Part shown: positions 29,992 through 62,639 of the stretch, piece after piece
Numbering within the stretch: position 1 is the first letter of the stretch
How the letters are laid out: each line of letters opens with the position of its first letter
From: Armadillidium nasatum
Taxonomy: Eukaryota; Arthropoda; Malacostraca; Isopoda; Armadillidiidae
Direction of reading: 5' to 3'
Length of the DNA stretch: 64,000 nt
NCBI GenBank assembly: GCA_009176605.1
Contig: SEYY01001052.1
Location: forward strand, 1 to 64,000
The notes under the pieces: generated by a model
What the model was told of the DNA's origin: nothing
The model's database searches: none
What the model saw: the letters and a program-made list of their open reading frames with translations, nothing else
Program-made: the position numbers and the translations under genes

Positions 29992-31060
29992 AATGAACAC
30001 ACACACGCACACCCAAAATTATCTTTGACACAAAATAGAAAGATAAAACCAGTTGCCCTCCCTCTTCTCTTCGCACATTCCTGGCTATAATGGACTTCAG
30101 CAAATCGTTTTGCATAGTATCCAGACATTTTGTTAATAATCGGAATCATAAATATCAAAATCCCTGGGGTAAAAAAATTGCAAAATCCCTATCCAATAGA
30201 GCAACAGAGATAATACAAGTAAATATTTCATCACAAATCTACTGATTGTTTAACAACAGCAATTATGTACTCAACGTTATTTAGCTTATTTATGAAAGGT
30301 ATGCCAGCTTCCACTATTACTACAATAAAAAAAAAACAGCAGCTATACAGATAACCTGACATCTATTCACAAGCTCTCTGACGAAGCGTTCTGATAAACA
30401 AAACATTCAGTCTTATATCTCTCAACTTAAATACCAACACACAAAAAGAGTATGGCTGCCTCCCACAAAATTTCTGAATTATATATTTAGATGAGAAAAT
30501 ATCACACATCACACTGTAACTTAAATTCAAAATTATTCAATGGAAAGTATATATGATACACTAAATTACTTTGAAAATAAAACAAAATTAATAATCATAT
30601 TAGGGAATAAAATATTTTCACTTCTGATTTTTTAGAAATGCGGCTTCGATTTTGATACCTAAATCTTATTTTTTATTTATTTACTTATTTTATTTTTATG
30701 TCAAAGCAATTTGGATATTGTCTTCATAATTCAACCACTGTATGTACTTGGTGTTTAAGTTCATGAGAATAAAAAATCCTCATTCATAAAGATAGGCTAG
30801 GGACACACTGCAGTTGGATATTTTCGCTTTCCTCATGTGTAGTTTTGAGATTTTTCAGCTCTTGTAATTCAAAAAACTGACAGATCCACCTTGTTCTGAA
30901 ATTCACTGCATTGGAGAGAAGTTTAAGAAGTGCCTCTGAAAATACTTCAGACTCGTTTTGACACACCAGCACTTTTCCAGCTCATGGGATTTACGACCAA
31001 AATAACAATATGTGAATTAAGCTTTGGTAAGTAATCGAAGAACCACATTTTAAGTTTTGA
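29992..31060. other. Intronic sequence, nothing recognised
   Basis: AT-rich DNA. A 62-codon minus frame at 30784-30972 is not recognised and is not claimed. Confidence 0.5.
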
Positions 31061-32950
31061 TGAAATGTCTTGTAAATGGATACTTAATGTCACTGAAAGA
31101 AACTTCACATTACTATTAATCCTGTAAAGGGAGTTATTTATTGTTATATTTTCCGATTCTAATATATTGAAGGGTTTTGATATATCTAGCGCTACAGTAA
31201 AAGTTTCACCTAAATGGTGAAGAGCATAGGACCAGGAATTAGAGGAAAAAAAAGAAGTTCACCATTCCTTAGGAAAGCCATACTGTCTTCCAGATGTTCA
31301 TACTAATTAATAAAGGGTAAAATAAAAAAAAATTAAGTTAAAGCAATAGGACGATAGCTTAAAGGGTGGGGAGGGGTCCTCTTTTTTTCGGGCAAGTTTT
31401 ATGAGCATACATTTCCTGCAGGAACGGAAGGTCCAGGAAAAAAACTAGAAATGAAATAGTTTACCTAGACAAGATAAAAACTCGGAAGCAAAAGTTTTAA
31501 TAACAACAGAAGGGTTCAGAACCATACTTCATCTTAGTATTACACTAAGAGAGCAGAAATAACATCTTTAGAAGAAATTACGATTAAAGGCATAAAAGAG
31601 TTGGTTAGGATGGTTAAGGAAGAATAGCTCAGGGGAATCATCAAGAAGGGAATTTAGAGGCAAAGGATTGAATGAAGATCTCAGGTTTAGCAAAAGATAA
31701 AACTAAAGTTGAAGGCAAAATGGCAGTTTCTTGTGCTGCCGGAAGAAATTAGAGAAGGGAAGAATAAAAAGCCACGTTGGAGCCGATATTTTCCCCCGAA
31801 AATACCGAAAAGAGGGAAAGGAAAAGGAACTAGAAAAAAAGAACATTGAATTATTCATTAATTAAACGTTTTTTTTAATGTCATAGAGAATAGATTTTGC
31901 ACGATTTTCATATGAAATTTAAGTTGCAGGAGTTTTTGGAGCTTCAACACGACGGTAATCGAACATCTTTCACTGCGGTGAAAAGCACAAGAACAAGCAG
32001 AGTTAAAAAAAAAGTTTATTAATTGTAATCGAAGAAAAAGAATATGGAATTAATCCCTCCATTCCAGAGAAAATCAACTAGGTTATGTATTCTGTACACT
32101 CGGTGTGATCCCTTCCACTGAAGTGGTAATCATTCCACAGGAATTCAAAGAAGCACGACTTTAAGTTCAACCAGTCAGCAGTATCGAAATGTCAATAATT
32201 TTTATTTGCAATATGCAGTGTTTTTTTTTTTTTTTTTTTTGAAGTGGGAATAATTTAACATAAGGAGAAGGATGGAAGTTGAGAAAAAGTTTGGCATGTT
32301 GGGTTTACCTCCAAAATAATCATGGATGTAGGCAGGATACTGCACCATCAGCTTGATATTATTTTGGATAGAGAAAGGATAAAAGGGTTCACCAGCTTAC
32401 CTTAAGGATTTGAGGAAAGACACTGGAGGAGGTGAACGTGAAAATAACCTAAAATGATGATTACAGAAAAAGAAATTGGGAGAATGTGCTCTTTTTGGAG
32501 CTTAAATTGTAAAACGCAAATTGAATCAGAAGTTGATTTAGGAGACAGATGTGCAAAACAAATGAATTTATTCATAAATTGGCAAGTAGGTCTGATTCAT
32601 AATGTAGAATATTTAGAAGATTTTAAATCAGAAACAGAAGAAGAAATGTCTTACTTGCGAGCATAAGAACAACAATTTTTGGCTGAAAACTGAGGATAGA
32701 AAGAATAAGAGGGAATAGTGTATGGTTTGCTATTAGAAGAGAATTCGGTTAAGAATAAGAGATGTTTAACAAAATGAAAATTAGAATAAGGACCGTGAAT
32801 GTTGAAAAATTAATGAAGACAGATCATGCACAAAAAAAAGTCTATAATTTCTTGATGACAATAACTATCATCACTGGAGGATGAGAACTTTGAAATAGTG
32901 ATGAGCGAAGGGATGAATGACGGGTTAATTTTGGAAGTTCCGAAGTCTTC
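31060..32950 (-). mobile_element. LINE family A, old copy (A4)
   Basis: A strongly decayed minus-strand copy. The reverse-transcriptase region is at about 31150-31600 (the complement of ALDISKAFDR appears as GATATATCTAGCGCTACAGT near 31172). The endonuclease region is at about 32430-32700, and the 5' UTR match reaches about 32950. It is visibly more diverged than A5 or A11, so older, and lacks the 3' part. Confidence 0.72.
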
Positions 32951-33083
32951 TAGAATGACTCTATTTTTACCAAGATAAAAGACTGTGTGTGTATGTGTGT
33001 GTTTGTATGCACGCGCGCATGTGAATAAAAGAATGTCCTTTGGACAAGCCGATATACTCCTGTATAGAAAGGTATGGGACTGT

Positions 33084-33233
<150 letters not shown>

Positions 33234-33490
33234 AGCCATGAGCCAGAGCCGAAAGATTTTGCCAGAGCTAGTGTCAGAGCCGTTTATAGGATTGTGGATG
33301 GAGCCGGAGTTGGAACTGAATAGAAGCAGCAGCTACAGCTCCGAATGTATTCTGTTATCATATTAGCATTCATAATTTCATCTTATTCATTCATTTTAAT
33401 TTTTATTTAATTCATTACTTCCCACTGTGAATTATGAAAAATTTTCTGTCCATAACCTCTAATTTTATTTTGCTTTAATTAAACTTTTAT

Positions 33491-36698
<3,208 letters not shown>

Positions 36699-36839
36699 CT
36701 AATATTTTTACAATAATTAATAGAGTAATCAGTAATACTGAAGGCATACAGTTTAATAATATAATTATAATTTTCTTTAAAATTGATTTTGAAGTAACCT
36801 TTTTCAATGTTATAAATCATCAGTATCGAAATATTTGAA

Positions 36840-38400
36840 AAAGTGAAATTGAAGAAAATACTTTGCTTTGTCTGGTTGCAATCGATGAAGTCATCTGTGG
36901 ATTGAAAATATGTACTAAGACATCTAACTTAAAACGCCATTTGCAAAGGCAACATCCCGAAATCTTTAAAACAGTAGATGAAAACCAAAATAAGGTTACA
37001 CCAGTTGCCCAAAACATTTCATATATACAACCTTATATATCAAAATTTGTAATCAGTCAAAAGGTGACGATATCAATGACAGGTAAAAAATTCTAAATGC
37101 ATATTATCAAAATGGTTGAAAATGGAGTACTCTTTAAATTCTTTTCCTCTCCAGCATTTACTGCATTAAATAAAGAATTAGTCAAAAAGTTAAGTGTTTC
37201 TATGGAAAGTGATGATGTCAGAAAAATAGTGATAAGTGAAGCTAAAAGGCAGAAAATAATACTGAAACAAATGTACCATGGAAATTTTTTTTCCTAAAAA
37301 TGGATATTTGTATTAGACAGAGAATAAATTATTATTTTGCAATAAATGTAGAATTCAACAACTCGAATAACGAAACGACAACACTACTTTAGTCGTTCGA
37401 GAAAAGGCCAGCACAACATACATCAGGATTTATATATATGAAATCTAGTTGAGGAAGTTTTCAAAGAGTTTAAACTTACTAAAGAACAAGTTTTAGCAGT
37501 TATAACGGATAATGCATCCAACATGATAAGTGCAATGTAGACCCCTCTGAAATAAGTAATACGAATTTAGATTGTGAATCCGAAATTTGTAAAGGTGGTT
37601 TAGAAATGGAATTAAATGTAGATAATACTGAAAATTTAATCAGAGATGGTTTGAAAGGACATGTCCATACTCTTATTGATAATGTGCATCAAACTGCTGT
37701 GAATTCACAAACACCAAAAAGCTATATTAAAACGTAAAGGAGGAATAGTTTTTATCTTAGGCCAAGCAACTAGGTTGGGCAGTATTTACCTAATAATTAA
37801 ACGCCTTTTTGGACTAAAGAATACATTAATAATAGCAATAAATGATTTTTAAGTGTTGTAAAGTAGAAAGGCTTGAAGCAATCCTTCGTCATACATTCTT
37901 AGTGACTAAAAAATTACAAGCAGCTGAGTTAACCTTGACGTCTTTTATATAGAGTGGCAAAAATATTTGCTGACATTTTCTCAAATAGGTGGAGCAATTG
38001 AAGATGCAATTAAAGAGTCAATGGAAAAAGAGAAGCCTTAAAGGCGATTTAGTATTATCCAAAAAATAATTCAGTGTGTAACGCCAATTTTCGGCCCTTC
38101 GAATAATTCGGTCAGACTTACGAGACTCAACGAAAAAGGATCTAATTGAAGCCATACTCTTTCTTAAAACAAATTCACTTTGAACAAAATTTAAAATTAT
38201 TGTTCATTTCTTTTGAAGAAGAGTACATTTTGTTTTTTAATTATTTGGTTGTATTGATTAAAAAAAAAAAATGGGACTTTGTATTGTGCGAGAAAAAAGT
38301 TGTGGCCCAACTCAAAACTATTATAAAAGAATAAGGTTTTGAGTCCCATTGCAGCAGAACTGCATTTGGGCTGATGTTCCTGGGTGGTAGAAATACCTAA
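36840..38400 (+). pseudogene. hAT transposase relic of hAT-2
   Basis: Carries the second half of a BED zinc finger (KTSNLKRHLQRQHPEIF, 36918-36968). The first catalytic region follows: ENGVLFKFFSSPAFTALNKE (37118-37180), LSVSMESDDVRKIVI and MDICIRQRINYYFAINVEF. Decayed central strings include ITDNASNMI near 37503-37530 and GHVHTLIDNVHQTAVN near 37660-37710. Many stops are present. The first half of the finger lies in lost or shifted sequence. Confidence 0.78.
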
Positions 38401-38545
38401 ATACAACTGTATAAGAATTAGGAAAATATTTAATTAAACACGGAGCTGGAGCCAGAGCCACTCATATTAATGGCTCTGGAGCTGGAGTCACGTCGGACAA
38501 TGGTTCTGGAGCCGATGCTGAAACAAATTTAATCAGCTCCCAGCC

Positions 38546-38750
<205 letters not shown>

Positions 38751-38962
38751 ACTTATGTGAATTTAAAGGAAAATTCATCAATTTTAGCTGGATATTAAAA
38801 ACTGGATATCCGGTATATAGTATTTGAAAATAGATGGATATTTGGTAAGAAGCTCATCCATAATATAGACAGAAAAACAATCTTAAGAATCCTATAAAGA
38901 AATGAACACTAAAAGAACAAATTAAGAACAAAACATCATATTACTAAAAACTGTCACTTTAC

Positions 38963-39128
38963 CTGGGTTTTTATCAAGTTTAAAAACTCTTTCATAATCT
39001 CTAACTGCTTCTTCATGCTTTCCTAAATCTTGATAACATTTTGCTCTTCGTAGAAATGCTTTTACATATCCATCATTAAGATTTACTGCTTTTGTACAAT
39101 CTTCTACTGCGTCATTTATTTTTCCTAG
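38963..39128 (-). CDS. DNAJC7: DNAJC7-like co-chaperone, C-terminal TPR exon
   Basis: The exon encodes [20 protein letters not shown], then [20 protein letters not shown] and [15 protein letters not shown]. This is a TPR helix pair with the typical A/Y/L spacing, and it aligns without gaps to the last TPR region of DNAJC7. In the family, TPR units bind the EEVD tails of Hsp70 and Hsp90. Length is 166 bp, entering in phase 0 and leaving in phase 1, donor GTAAAG. The acceptor AG at 39129-39130 is the last dinucleotide of a (TA)n array of about 136 bp, so no polypyrimidine tract exists next to it. Homology fixes the exon edge: the previous exon ends VKSK and this one continues [11 protein letters not shown]. 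Confidence 0.95.
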
Positions 39129-44520
<5,392 letters not shown>

Positions 44521-44589
44521 ACACTATTCAAAATAAATGCACATGGTATTTCTTTATTTAAATTCAACATTAATAAGCAAAAATTCAAA

Positions 44590-44930
44590 ATTAAAATTTA
44601 AAAAAATATAAGAACAGAAAATGACAAGCACAAAGTTTGCAATATTCACACAAAATTGATGTGAGTGCATGGCACTCCTCATACTGAGAGATTGTGCCAA
44701 AGTCACGTGACAGATACAGAGGTTCAAGGAAGTTTGAAAGTAGGGAACAGTTTATTAGTTTTTTCACCTTAAACTCAACCTTGTTTAAAAGATAAGCATA
44801 GTTAGAGCCATTCTTCCCACCCACACACACACAACTGTCTCCCAAATTTGAGAACAGTACTCTATATGTGGTGGATAAGACCCTTACATAATGGGAAATA
44901 TAAGGTAAATTAAAGTAATATAAGAACATG
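44590..44930 (-). mobile_element. LINE family B fragment (copy B2)
   Basis: Reads LLNKVEFKVKKLINCSLLSN and LYLSRDFGTIS, matching the thumb region of LINE B1 (DRVEPKVKRVINCPLLSYSL, LSLRRDVVALS). Confidence 0.72.
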
Positions 44931-44934
44931 AAAA

Positions 44935-45328
44935 ATCACAAACATAGTGTTTGCAATATTCACACAAAATTGATGTGAGTGCATGGCACTCCTCGTGCTG
45001 AAAGTGTGATGCAATGGTGGTAGAATGGGAAAGGTCAGTTACCTTGAGCCCCTGACAATATACGACCTATAGAAAGATGATTGTGTGCCAAAGTCACATG
45101 GCAAATACAGAGGTTAAAGGGAGTTTGAGAGTAAGGAGGAGTTTACTAGTTTTTTCACCTTAGACTCTACCTTGTCCAAAAGAAAATCAGAGCTAGAGCC
45201 ACGCTCCCCTCCCACAACCGCCTCTCATATGAGAGAACAGTACTCTATACATGGTGGATAAGACCCATATAAAATGGGAGTGGTTGTTTGGAAGAAAAAA
45301 TTCTCCCGAATCCAGTTGGTGTTACTAT
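44935..45328 (-). mobile_element. LINE family B fragment (copy B3), tandem with B2
   Basis: Begins with the same AATATTCACACAAAATTGAT string as B2 (44640) and covers the same thumb region plus more 5' sequence, so B2 and B3 form a head-to-tail partial duplication. Its 5' side stops at a CA/TA repeat. Confidence 0.72.
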
Positions 45329-45329
45329 C

Positions 45330-47045
<1,716 letters not shown>

Positions 47046-47394
47046 AAGTATATTAGCTTTATGGAGTTGATAAAGCAAGAGGTGGTTGATAATGTATTTT
47101 ACTTAAGCATAGGCGGATTTGTTTAAAAATATCCAATGGGAAACCTATTTTTAAAGAATTCTGAAATTTTGCATAGTTAAATGTGGAGGGTGATGTAGGT
47201 GGAGCAATGTGTGTAAGCTCTGTGATTTATGATGAGATGTTGTTAATTTTGTATTTTAAGTAACTGTAGCAACAGTAATTAATGCTTTGTGGTTGTCCTT
47301 TTTTTTTTTTTTGGTAAACTGATGTGTATAAATAAATAAATAAATAAATAAATAAAAAAAAAAATTCTGACATAAAAGGGAGGAAAATTTATTA
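47046..47394. other. Intronic sequence with (AAAT)n run
   Basis: Contains an AAAT tetranucleotide run at 47329-47356 next to poly(A). Otherwise nothing is recognised. Confidence 0.6.
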
Positions 47395-47625
47395 TTAGAT
47401 TATTTCAATTGATGTTGGGGTGTAAACCATTCAGGAATTCAAAGATTTGATTGGCTTCTGCTTCATTATGGAAAAGGGAAAAGATGTCATCAACTAATCT
47501 TTTATAAGAAATGGATGTGATGGGTGCCTGATCAAATTGGTTTCAAGATGGTTTAAGAAGAGAACGACCAAGATTGGTCATTAATGGAGGCCCCATGGCT
47601 AAACCATCTATCTGTTGATAGTAGG
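47395..47625 (-). pseudogene. Penelope-like element RT fragment
   Basis: Minus-strand translation gives YYQQIDGLAMGPPLMTNLGR, SISYKRLVDDIFSLFHNEAE and ANQIFEFLNGLHPNI. The xTDGxAMGSPL and YRRYVDDxF motifs are diagnostic of Penelope-like reverse transcriptases. Only about 75 codons of the catalytic core remain. Confidence 0.82.
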
Positions 47626-47912
<287 letters not shown>

Positions 47913-47989
47913 TCTTATATTTTCAAGTTATCCTGACAGAAGAGTTAAAGTTACTATCTTTATTCCACCTTCCTCACTTCCTCTCGAAA

Positions 47990-48245
47990 TTTCCATTACA
48001 GAAAAATGAAGTAGACTGTAGAAAGACGTGTCTCACTAGCCTGTTTCATTGAAAGAGATATGTGACTGTAGAGTTCAAAAGAGCAGTGCTGGTTGTAATG
48101 AGCGATAGTATGTAAAGTAACACAGAAATTTGACGTGCACAAAGAGATTGAAGAGAATTAGTGTGAAAGAACTGATAAGACGAAAAGACTTAGACCATCT
48201 TTTCAAGAGAATCATGAGTGGGACCATCCCAGATGTGTGAATTAT
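47990..48245 (-). mobile_element. LINE family A, 3' fragment (copy A8)
   Basis: Short decayed copy of the region around the LINSPAL-like and RRIVASLSL-like strings (compare 4330-4560). It lacks the 3' terminus. Confidence 0.7.
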
Positions 48246-48488
48246 TGTAACCTTAAAATTTTGGAGGTTTTCTTTATTCATTCTTGTTTCTTTTCACCCA
48301 GTAACAGTTAAGTTTCCTCTCGAGGGTTGCTAATGAGATTATCCAATCTTGGGATCATAAATGCGGTTTTTGCTTGGTGGTGTCTATTCAGAATCCTTGT
48401 CAAGTAAGCCCTGATAAACAGGCTTCTTATCTTGAATTTATGGGTGAGTTTTTTTTTTTTGCTTCTTTAGTGGTATTATCACGCCACA
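48246..48488. other. Intronic sequence, nothing recognised
   Basis: No supported feature. Confidence 0.5.
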
Positions 48489-52285
<3,797 letters not shown>

Positions 52286-52745
52286 CATCCAACTTCCCAT
52301 TGGTTTCCTCCTATCTCTCACACCTTCCACTTCTGAAACAAATCCCTTCTTAGCCATTCTTTACTCGTTCATCCTACAAACATATCCAAACCATCTCAGC
52401 ATACTCCACCTACACATTTCCTTTATTCTAACATTACTGATTTTACCTCTTCTACTCACACCACAAACTGCTCTCAAATCTTTCATTTCGAAAACTTATA
52501 TTTTTTTCTCTTCCTCAAACTCAACTTCCTTACTTCGCTCACGTAAATTACCACTGGTACACAAAATCCCTCAAACATTCTCACCTTCACCTCCCTTGGT
52601 AACATTTCTCTACTCCAAATATCCTTCAAACCACCCAACACCATATCTTATCCTATGCCCAACTTCAGCGCCGATACTAACGTCTACTTCTCCAAAAATC
52701 ACCTACAGAAACTTAAATAAAAAAACTCGTTCTAATTTCTCCCTA
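52286..52745 (-). pseudogene. Other non-LTR reverse transcriptase tail (RTE/R2-like C-terminus)
   Basis: Minus-strand translation gives MLRWFGYVCRMNE and KKGFVSEVEGVRDRRKP (52290-52400), the familiar LRWFGHVxRM and GRPxxRW tail of non-LTR retrotransposon proteins. Earlier FEGFCVPVVIYVSE-like strings appear at about 52530-52580 in broken frames. It differs from families A and B. The clade is uncertain. Confidence 0.6.
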
Positions 52746-52813
52746 ATAGGGTCGTGCTATCTGGCTGGATAATGAGAAGTATCCGGTATCCAGCCAGAAA
52801 ACGTACATAGTTT

Positions 52814-53076
<263 letters not shown>

Positions 53077-53394
53077 TAAGTTTCAATTAATAATATTGAA
53101 AACTTAATAACAGGCATCTTACAATTAATACTAGATCCAAAGTATTAAAAAGAAACATCAGTTCTGTTTGTTATAGGCTTAACTTATTTTTATCAACCCA
53201 TAATGTAGCAACAAATGTAGAACAGATTAAAATTCTCTTATCCTTATAAAATCTAACTTTTTTTAATCATTCTGTAATATTACATGACATGTAGGAAAAA
53301 GGAACAAAGTGAAAATTCATAGATAAAAAAATTTTTTTTTTAGTATAATATATGTACAGTGGCGGCTCGTGTAAACTTGGCAAGGAGGGCTGCA

Positions 53395-53664
<270 letters not shown>

Positions 53665-53690
53665 CATTTCAAACGTACCTTACTTATTCT

Positions 53691-53822
53691 GGAAAGCTTG
53701 CTGATATTCTTATTTAAAAATAAGATTAGTTCTTGGAAAGCTTGATGATATTCTTATTTAAAAATAGGATTAGTTCTTGGAAAGCTTGCTGATATTCTTA
53801 TTTAAAAATAAGATTAGTTCTT
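53691..53822. repeat. Three tandem 44-bp units in the MITE
   Basis: GGAAAGCTTGCTGATATTCT plus TATTTAAAAATAAGATTAG is repeated at 53691, 53735 and 53779, with a few single-base differences. Confidence 0.92.
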
Positions 53823-53932
53823 CGAGTTTTAGATGTCGAAAAGTTTTCAATTACTTTTTCATTGAAATCTGGTATTTTACAAACCATTTCACTCTCTATT
53901 AGTAATTTTTAAAATATTTTTTAATAAATTTT

Positions 53933-54113
<181 letters not shown>

Positions 54114-54724
54114 AAAAAAAAAAAACAAATATCGGTAATTTTTTTTCCAAAAAAAAACCACATCCAACCTCAACACGATTCTATAACAAACTGTTTCATT
54201 TTTAGTCTGTTATATTTAAGAACTTCTTAAAAGGACAAAACTAGCAACTTCACATTTTTTAAACATTAGTAACTAATGTCCAAGTTGCCAAAAACTGTCA
54301 GAAGACAGACTAGCAACTTTATAAAAACTGCTATTCAAATTTGGCATACTTTTTTTTATAAGTTGCTATATCTGTCTTATTATTTAAGAACCAATACTTT
54401 GGCCTTTATTGAGGACTCTGATTTTAGAGCCCATATTTTTCATAATTGCAATGTGTCAAAAAAAATATCGTACCTACAAATTTGCAGTTGCAAAACGCAT
54501 TTAATTCTTATTTTCTTTATTGATTTATACTTTTTATGTATTAAGTTGTTAAAAAAATGAATTTAAATCACTTTTCTGTGACAAAAATTTCATTTTTATA
54601 TAAACATCCTACGCCTGGTATTTTTAATTTGGAGGGGCTGCAGCCCTGGAGCCCATATAGACGAGCCGCCACTGTATATGTATAAATGAATGTAATATAA
54701 ATTTAAATGTGCGTGAGCGTGTGC

Positions 54725-54859
<135 letters not shown>

Positions 54860-54879
54860 TCAAACTAATCAATTAATCA

Positions 54880-56845
54880 TCACAAATTGAATTTTTTTTT
54901 TTTGCGTTATAATGTATAAAAAGAAGCATTTCCCCTTCTTTGGGTAGTAAAGAATTTCTTTTTCATTTGAAAATATTTCCTTGCTTTGAAAACATCCTTT
55001 CAGAATAAACTGAAGATGCAGGTGTTGCCAACAGTTTAGTAACAAGTATTTTCAGGATTAGAAAGGAATCTTCATATTTCCAGATTTCGAGTGGAGAGGC
55101 TTTCTAGGCATACTGCTCAACCTCATCTGCAATCTCAGATATTGTGACCATTTTTCAGCCTTTTAAATGTTCTTCAGCATTTTCCTTTCTTCCTTGATTT
55201 TTCAAGCTTTCTTCTTTTATTTGGCCTTTTTGAAACATCGTGAAAAGAAATCATCATCGATTTTACTCCTTTTACAACTAGAATGATGACTTAGCGGAAC
55301 CAGTAGAATGATTCAAATCTTTATTAATCTCTTGAAGGTAGGGATCAAAATCTTTTTCTAAATGATGATGTTTGTTTATTTTTTCTATAATCCATGTCTT
55401 AATACTTTGCTTCTGCTTATCTTTGAAAAACAAACTTGAATCTTGGTTCAATAACAGTTGCTAGAATATAATGTCCTTTTTAATACATTAAGACCCTTGC
55501 TCTTCTCATTATTTTCATTAGCAAAGAAATGTGATCTCAATGATTTCAATAATTCTTCTTTTGTGCTTTGAACTTTTTGATAATTCAATCCAACTTTTAA
55601 GAGAATCCTTTCAAGGATACATATATTTAGAATAACAATTGAAAGCAAACAGTATTATGCACTCATATCTTTTGTAAGTTGGAAAAATGGCTGTAGAAGC
55701 TTTAAAAATAGTTTTCAATGAAGTACCATTCATTAGAAGAAATATGAAAGAAATCACAATGGTCATAAAGGTACAGTTGAACAAGTTTTTCAACTTTTCC
55801 ATGCGTTCAAGCATAAGATAAGAGAAATTCTAAAATGTAGAAATATCTTGTGTTAATAATAAAGGATTTAAACCATGTTCTTTTTTTGCAGAGCTTTAAA
55901 TTCTGAAGTAACTAATTAAGAGTGGTTAAAGTGTTACAAAACATCTGCACTTTCCTAAAAGATTACTTATAGACCATTGAGTGAGAATTAAATCACTTAC
56001 TACTTACTAGTTGAAGTAAATGAATAGTACAATGAAGTTACTTCTCCAATGTCACATCTTAAAGTTATATTAGGAACCCCCATCTCTAACCAGAATATTG
56101 CATCTTTTTTGGCTAATGTTTCAAGATTGTAACAGAGATTGCAATCTCTTGGAAATATTCACTGCTGTATGAGTTCCTGGAAAATCAGTTGAATATAATA
56201 TTGCATTACAGTGAGTAAAATCTTTCTTTACCCAGTGCCATGATAAGAAAAAAATGATTAATTTGATGAATCACATGTCCAGATATCAGAAGTGAAACTA
56301 ATGTATTCGATTCTTCCAGTTTGCCCATTATAATTTCCTTGAGTTTCTCATATATTTTCAGAATGAGTTTTTCAGAAAAATAAGTTCTATTTGGTATTAA
56401 ATATCTAGGTTGTAGGTGTGATATTAATCCTATGAAGCCATCTTGCTCCACTAATTTAAATGGTTGGTTGTCAAGACCATCAATCCTATCTTATATCTCG
56501 TGTAAGTCCTGAGATTTTGAATCATTTATAACACAAATTTTTTTAGAAGAAACTTTCTTCTAGAGATAGTTGCTTTTCCATAACTACAACTTTTTCCTCC
56601 TTTGGAATAAGGGATGTAGATGCTTCAACTTGAGATAATTCTTTGTCTTTGGAACAAAGCATTTCTGTGTATTTGTTGAAATGGAGAGTCTTGGCATGAT
56701 TGTGTAATGGCTTCGTGCTATATCCCTTGGGACCAGATTTCTCTGACCCTCTTTTGATCTTCTTAGAGCATATGTTACAAATAGCATCAACTGGATTTAC
56801 TTAATCCTTAGTGAATAGCTTCCAGATAAAACTAGACATTTTGTA
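54880..56845 (-). pseudogene. hAT transposase relic with BED finger (hAT-5)
   Basis: The N-terminus at about 56600-56840 carries a BED finger: DAICNICSKKIKRGSEKS, KGYSTKPLHNHAKTLHFN. A decayed catalytic region follows (SFTSDIWTCDSSN-like near 56270-56310). The C-terminal dimerisation region is at about 54930-55130 (LATPASSVYSERMFSKQGNI, KRNSLLPKEGEMLLFIHYN). Order and length (about 1.9 kb) fit one complete but heavily stopped transposase gene. Terminal repeats were not found. Confidence 0.8.
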
Positions 56846-57182
56846 AGTGAAAAAATAACTAAGTTCTAGAGTCTAGTTTTGTGTATAGAATTTATTTATT
56901 AGTGAATGACAAAATATTAAAATTCTTTAAAAGTTTACTCTTATATTACATTATATATAACGAAATGAAAATAAAGATCAAATCTGATATTAATAAAAAG
57001 AAATTAAAGATTGAGTAATGAATATAACTGAATCTATATTGAATAATATAATATTAGACTGTTGTGCATATTTATTAATTGCTTTTGAAAAAAAAAACTA
57101 TAGACAAAAATGTTTGACACTATATAGGGTACTTTACTATCAATACAGATCACTTCTAGGTGGTGAATGTTCTAATACCTTC

Positions 57183-61430
<4,248 letters not shown>

Positions 61431-61454
61431 TGTATGTCTGTCAATGTACTCACA

Positions 61455-61870
61455 TACTACAGGGTGTCCCAATTGCTCTCGGTCCCAGATATGCCTTTAC
61501 AGATAACAAAATACTAGTCATGTTAATAAAATTTGCCAAGAAAAAACTTTGGTGTGTGAGAATCGTGCTGACATCACAATAAGTGTTGAAAGTGATCGTC
61601 ATTAACATCAAGATAGGTCTGCACGAGCATTTTCATATCACAAGAAGGTTGTCATAAAAAAATGACCCGGTCTTCAAAGGACTCAATTTTGTATATGCTA
61701 ACGTTGGATGTGTGGCAAGTGGAGCAACCTCTCACATGATTTTACCTAGCTTCTCCCACACCACGGTTTCTTAGTAGCAAATTTTATTAACTTATGACAA
61801 GTACTTTGATATCTATAAGTGCATATCTGTAGCAGAGAGAGCGAGACAGACCCACATTAACTTTAGATTA
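61455..61870 (-). mobile_element. Decayed mariner-superfamily end, tentative
   Basis: ACAGGGTGTCCCAATTG at about 61457 resembles the GGGTGTCCC terminus common in mariner-type elements. A minus-strand MKMLVQTYLDVNDDHFQHLL-like string (61570-61640) resembles the end of arthropod DDE transposases (..HFEHLL). It ends about 50 bp from a DNAJC7 exon. Confidence 0.45.
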
Positions 61871-61919
61871 GCTTAGAGAGAAAAAAATTGCAATATTTTA
61901 AAACTACAAAACAACTTAC

Positions 61920-62084
61920 CTTACTTTTAACAGTAGCTCTGTTACAATAAAGTTTAGAATTTGTAGTTTTGTTATTCACATCAATTTCCAGAGCTTCAGT
62001 ATAAAGTTTAAGGGCTTCCAAAAAACTTCCATTTTTATATGCAACATTTCCCTCATCTTTCTTCAATTTGAGATTCTTTGCTTT
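61920..62084 (-). CDS. DNAJC7: DNAJC7-like co-chaperone, internal TPR exon (first visible)
   Basis: The exon encodes [20 protein letters not shown], then [18 protein letters not shown] and [17 protein letters not shown]. This is a TPR repeat with the LYTEAL and KLYCNRA signatures of DNAJC7, corresponding to the first TPR of its second cluster. Length is 165 bp, phase 0 on both sides, with a good T-rich acceptor (TTTTTGTGTTTTAG) and donor GTAAGT. Earlier exons, including the N-terminal TPR cluster and the start codon, are not visible up to 64000 and must lie beyond the window. The following intron is about 22.8 kb and filled with transposons. Confidence 0.94.
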
Positions 62085-62157
62085 CTAAAACACAAAAATT
62101 ATAAATAAGCAGTTTAAAAATGCCACTCTAGCATGCATATATATACTGATAAAAAAT

Positions 62158-62570
<413 letters not shown>

Positions 62571-62639
62571 GACACCCTAAAAAAAAAAAAAAAAAAAATT
62601 TCCAAGTAAAAATAAAAAAGGTAACTATTGCTCGTCCAC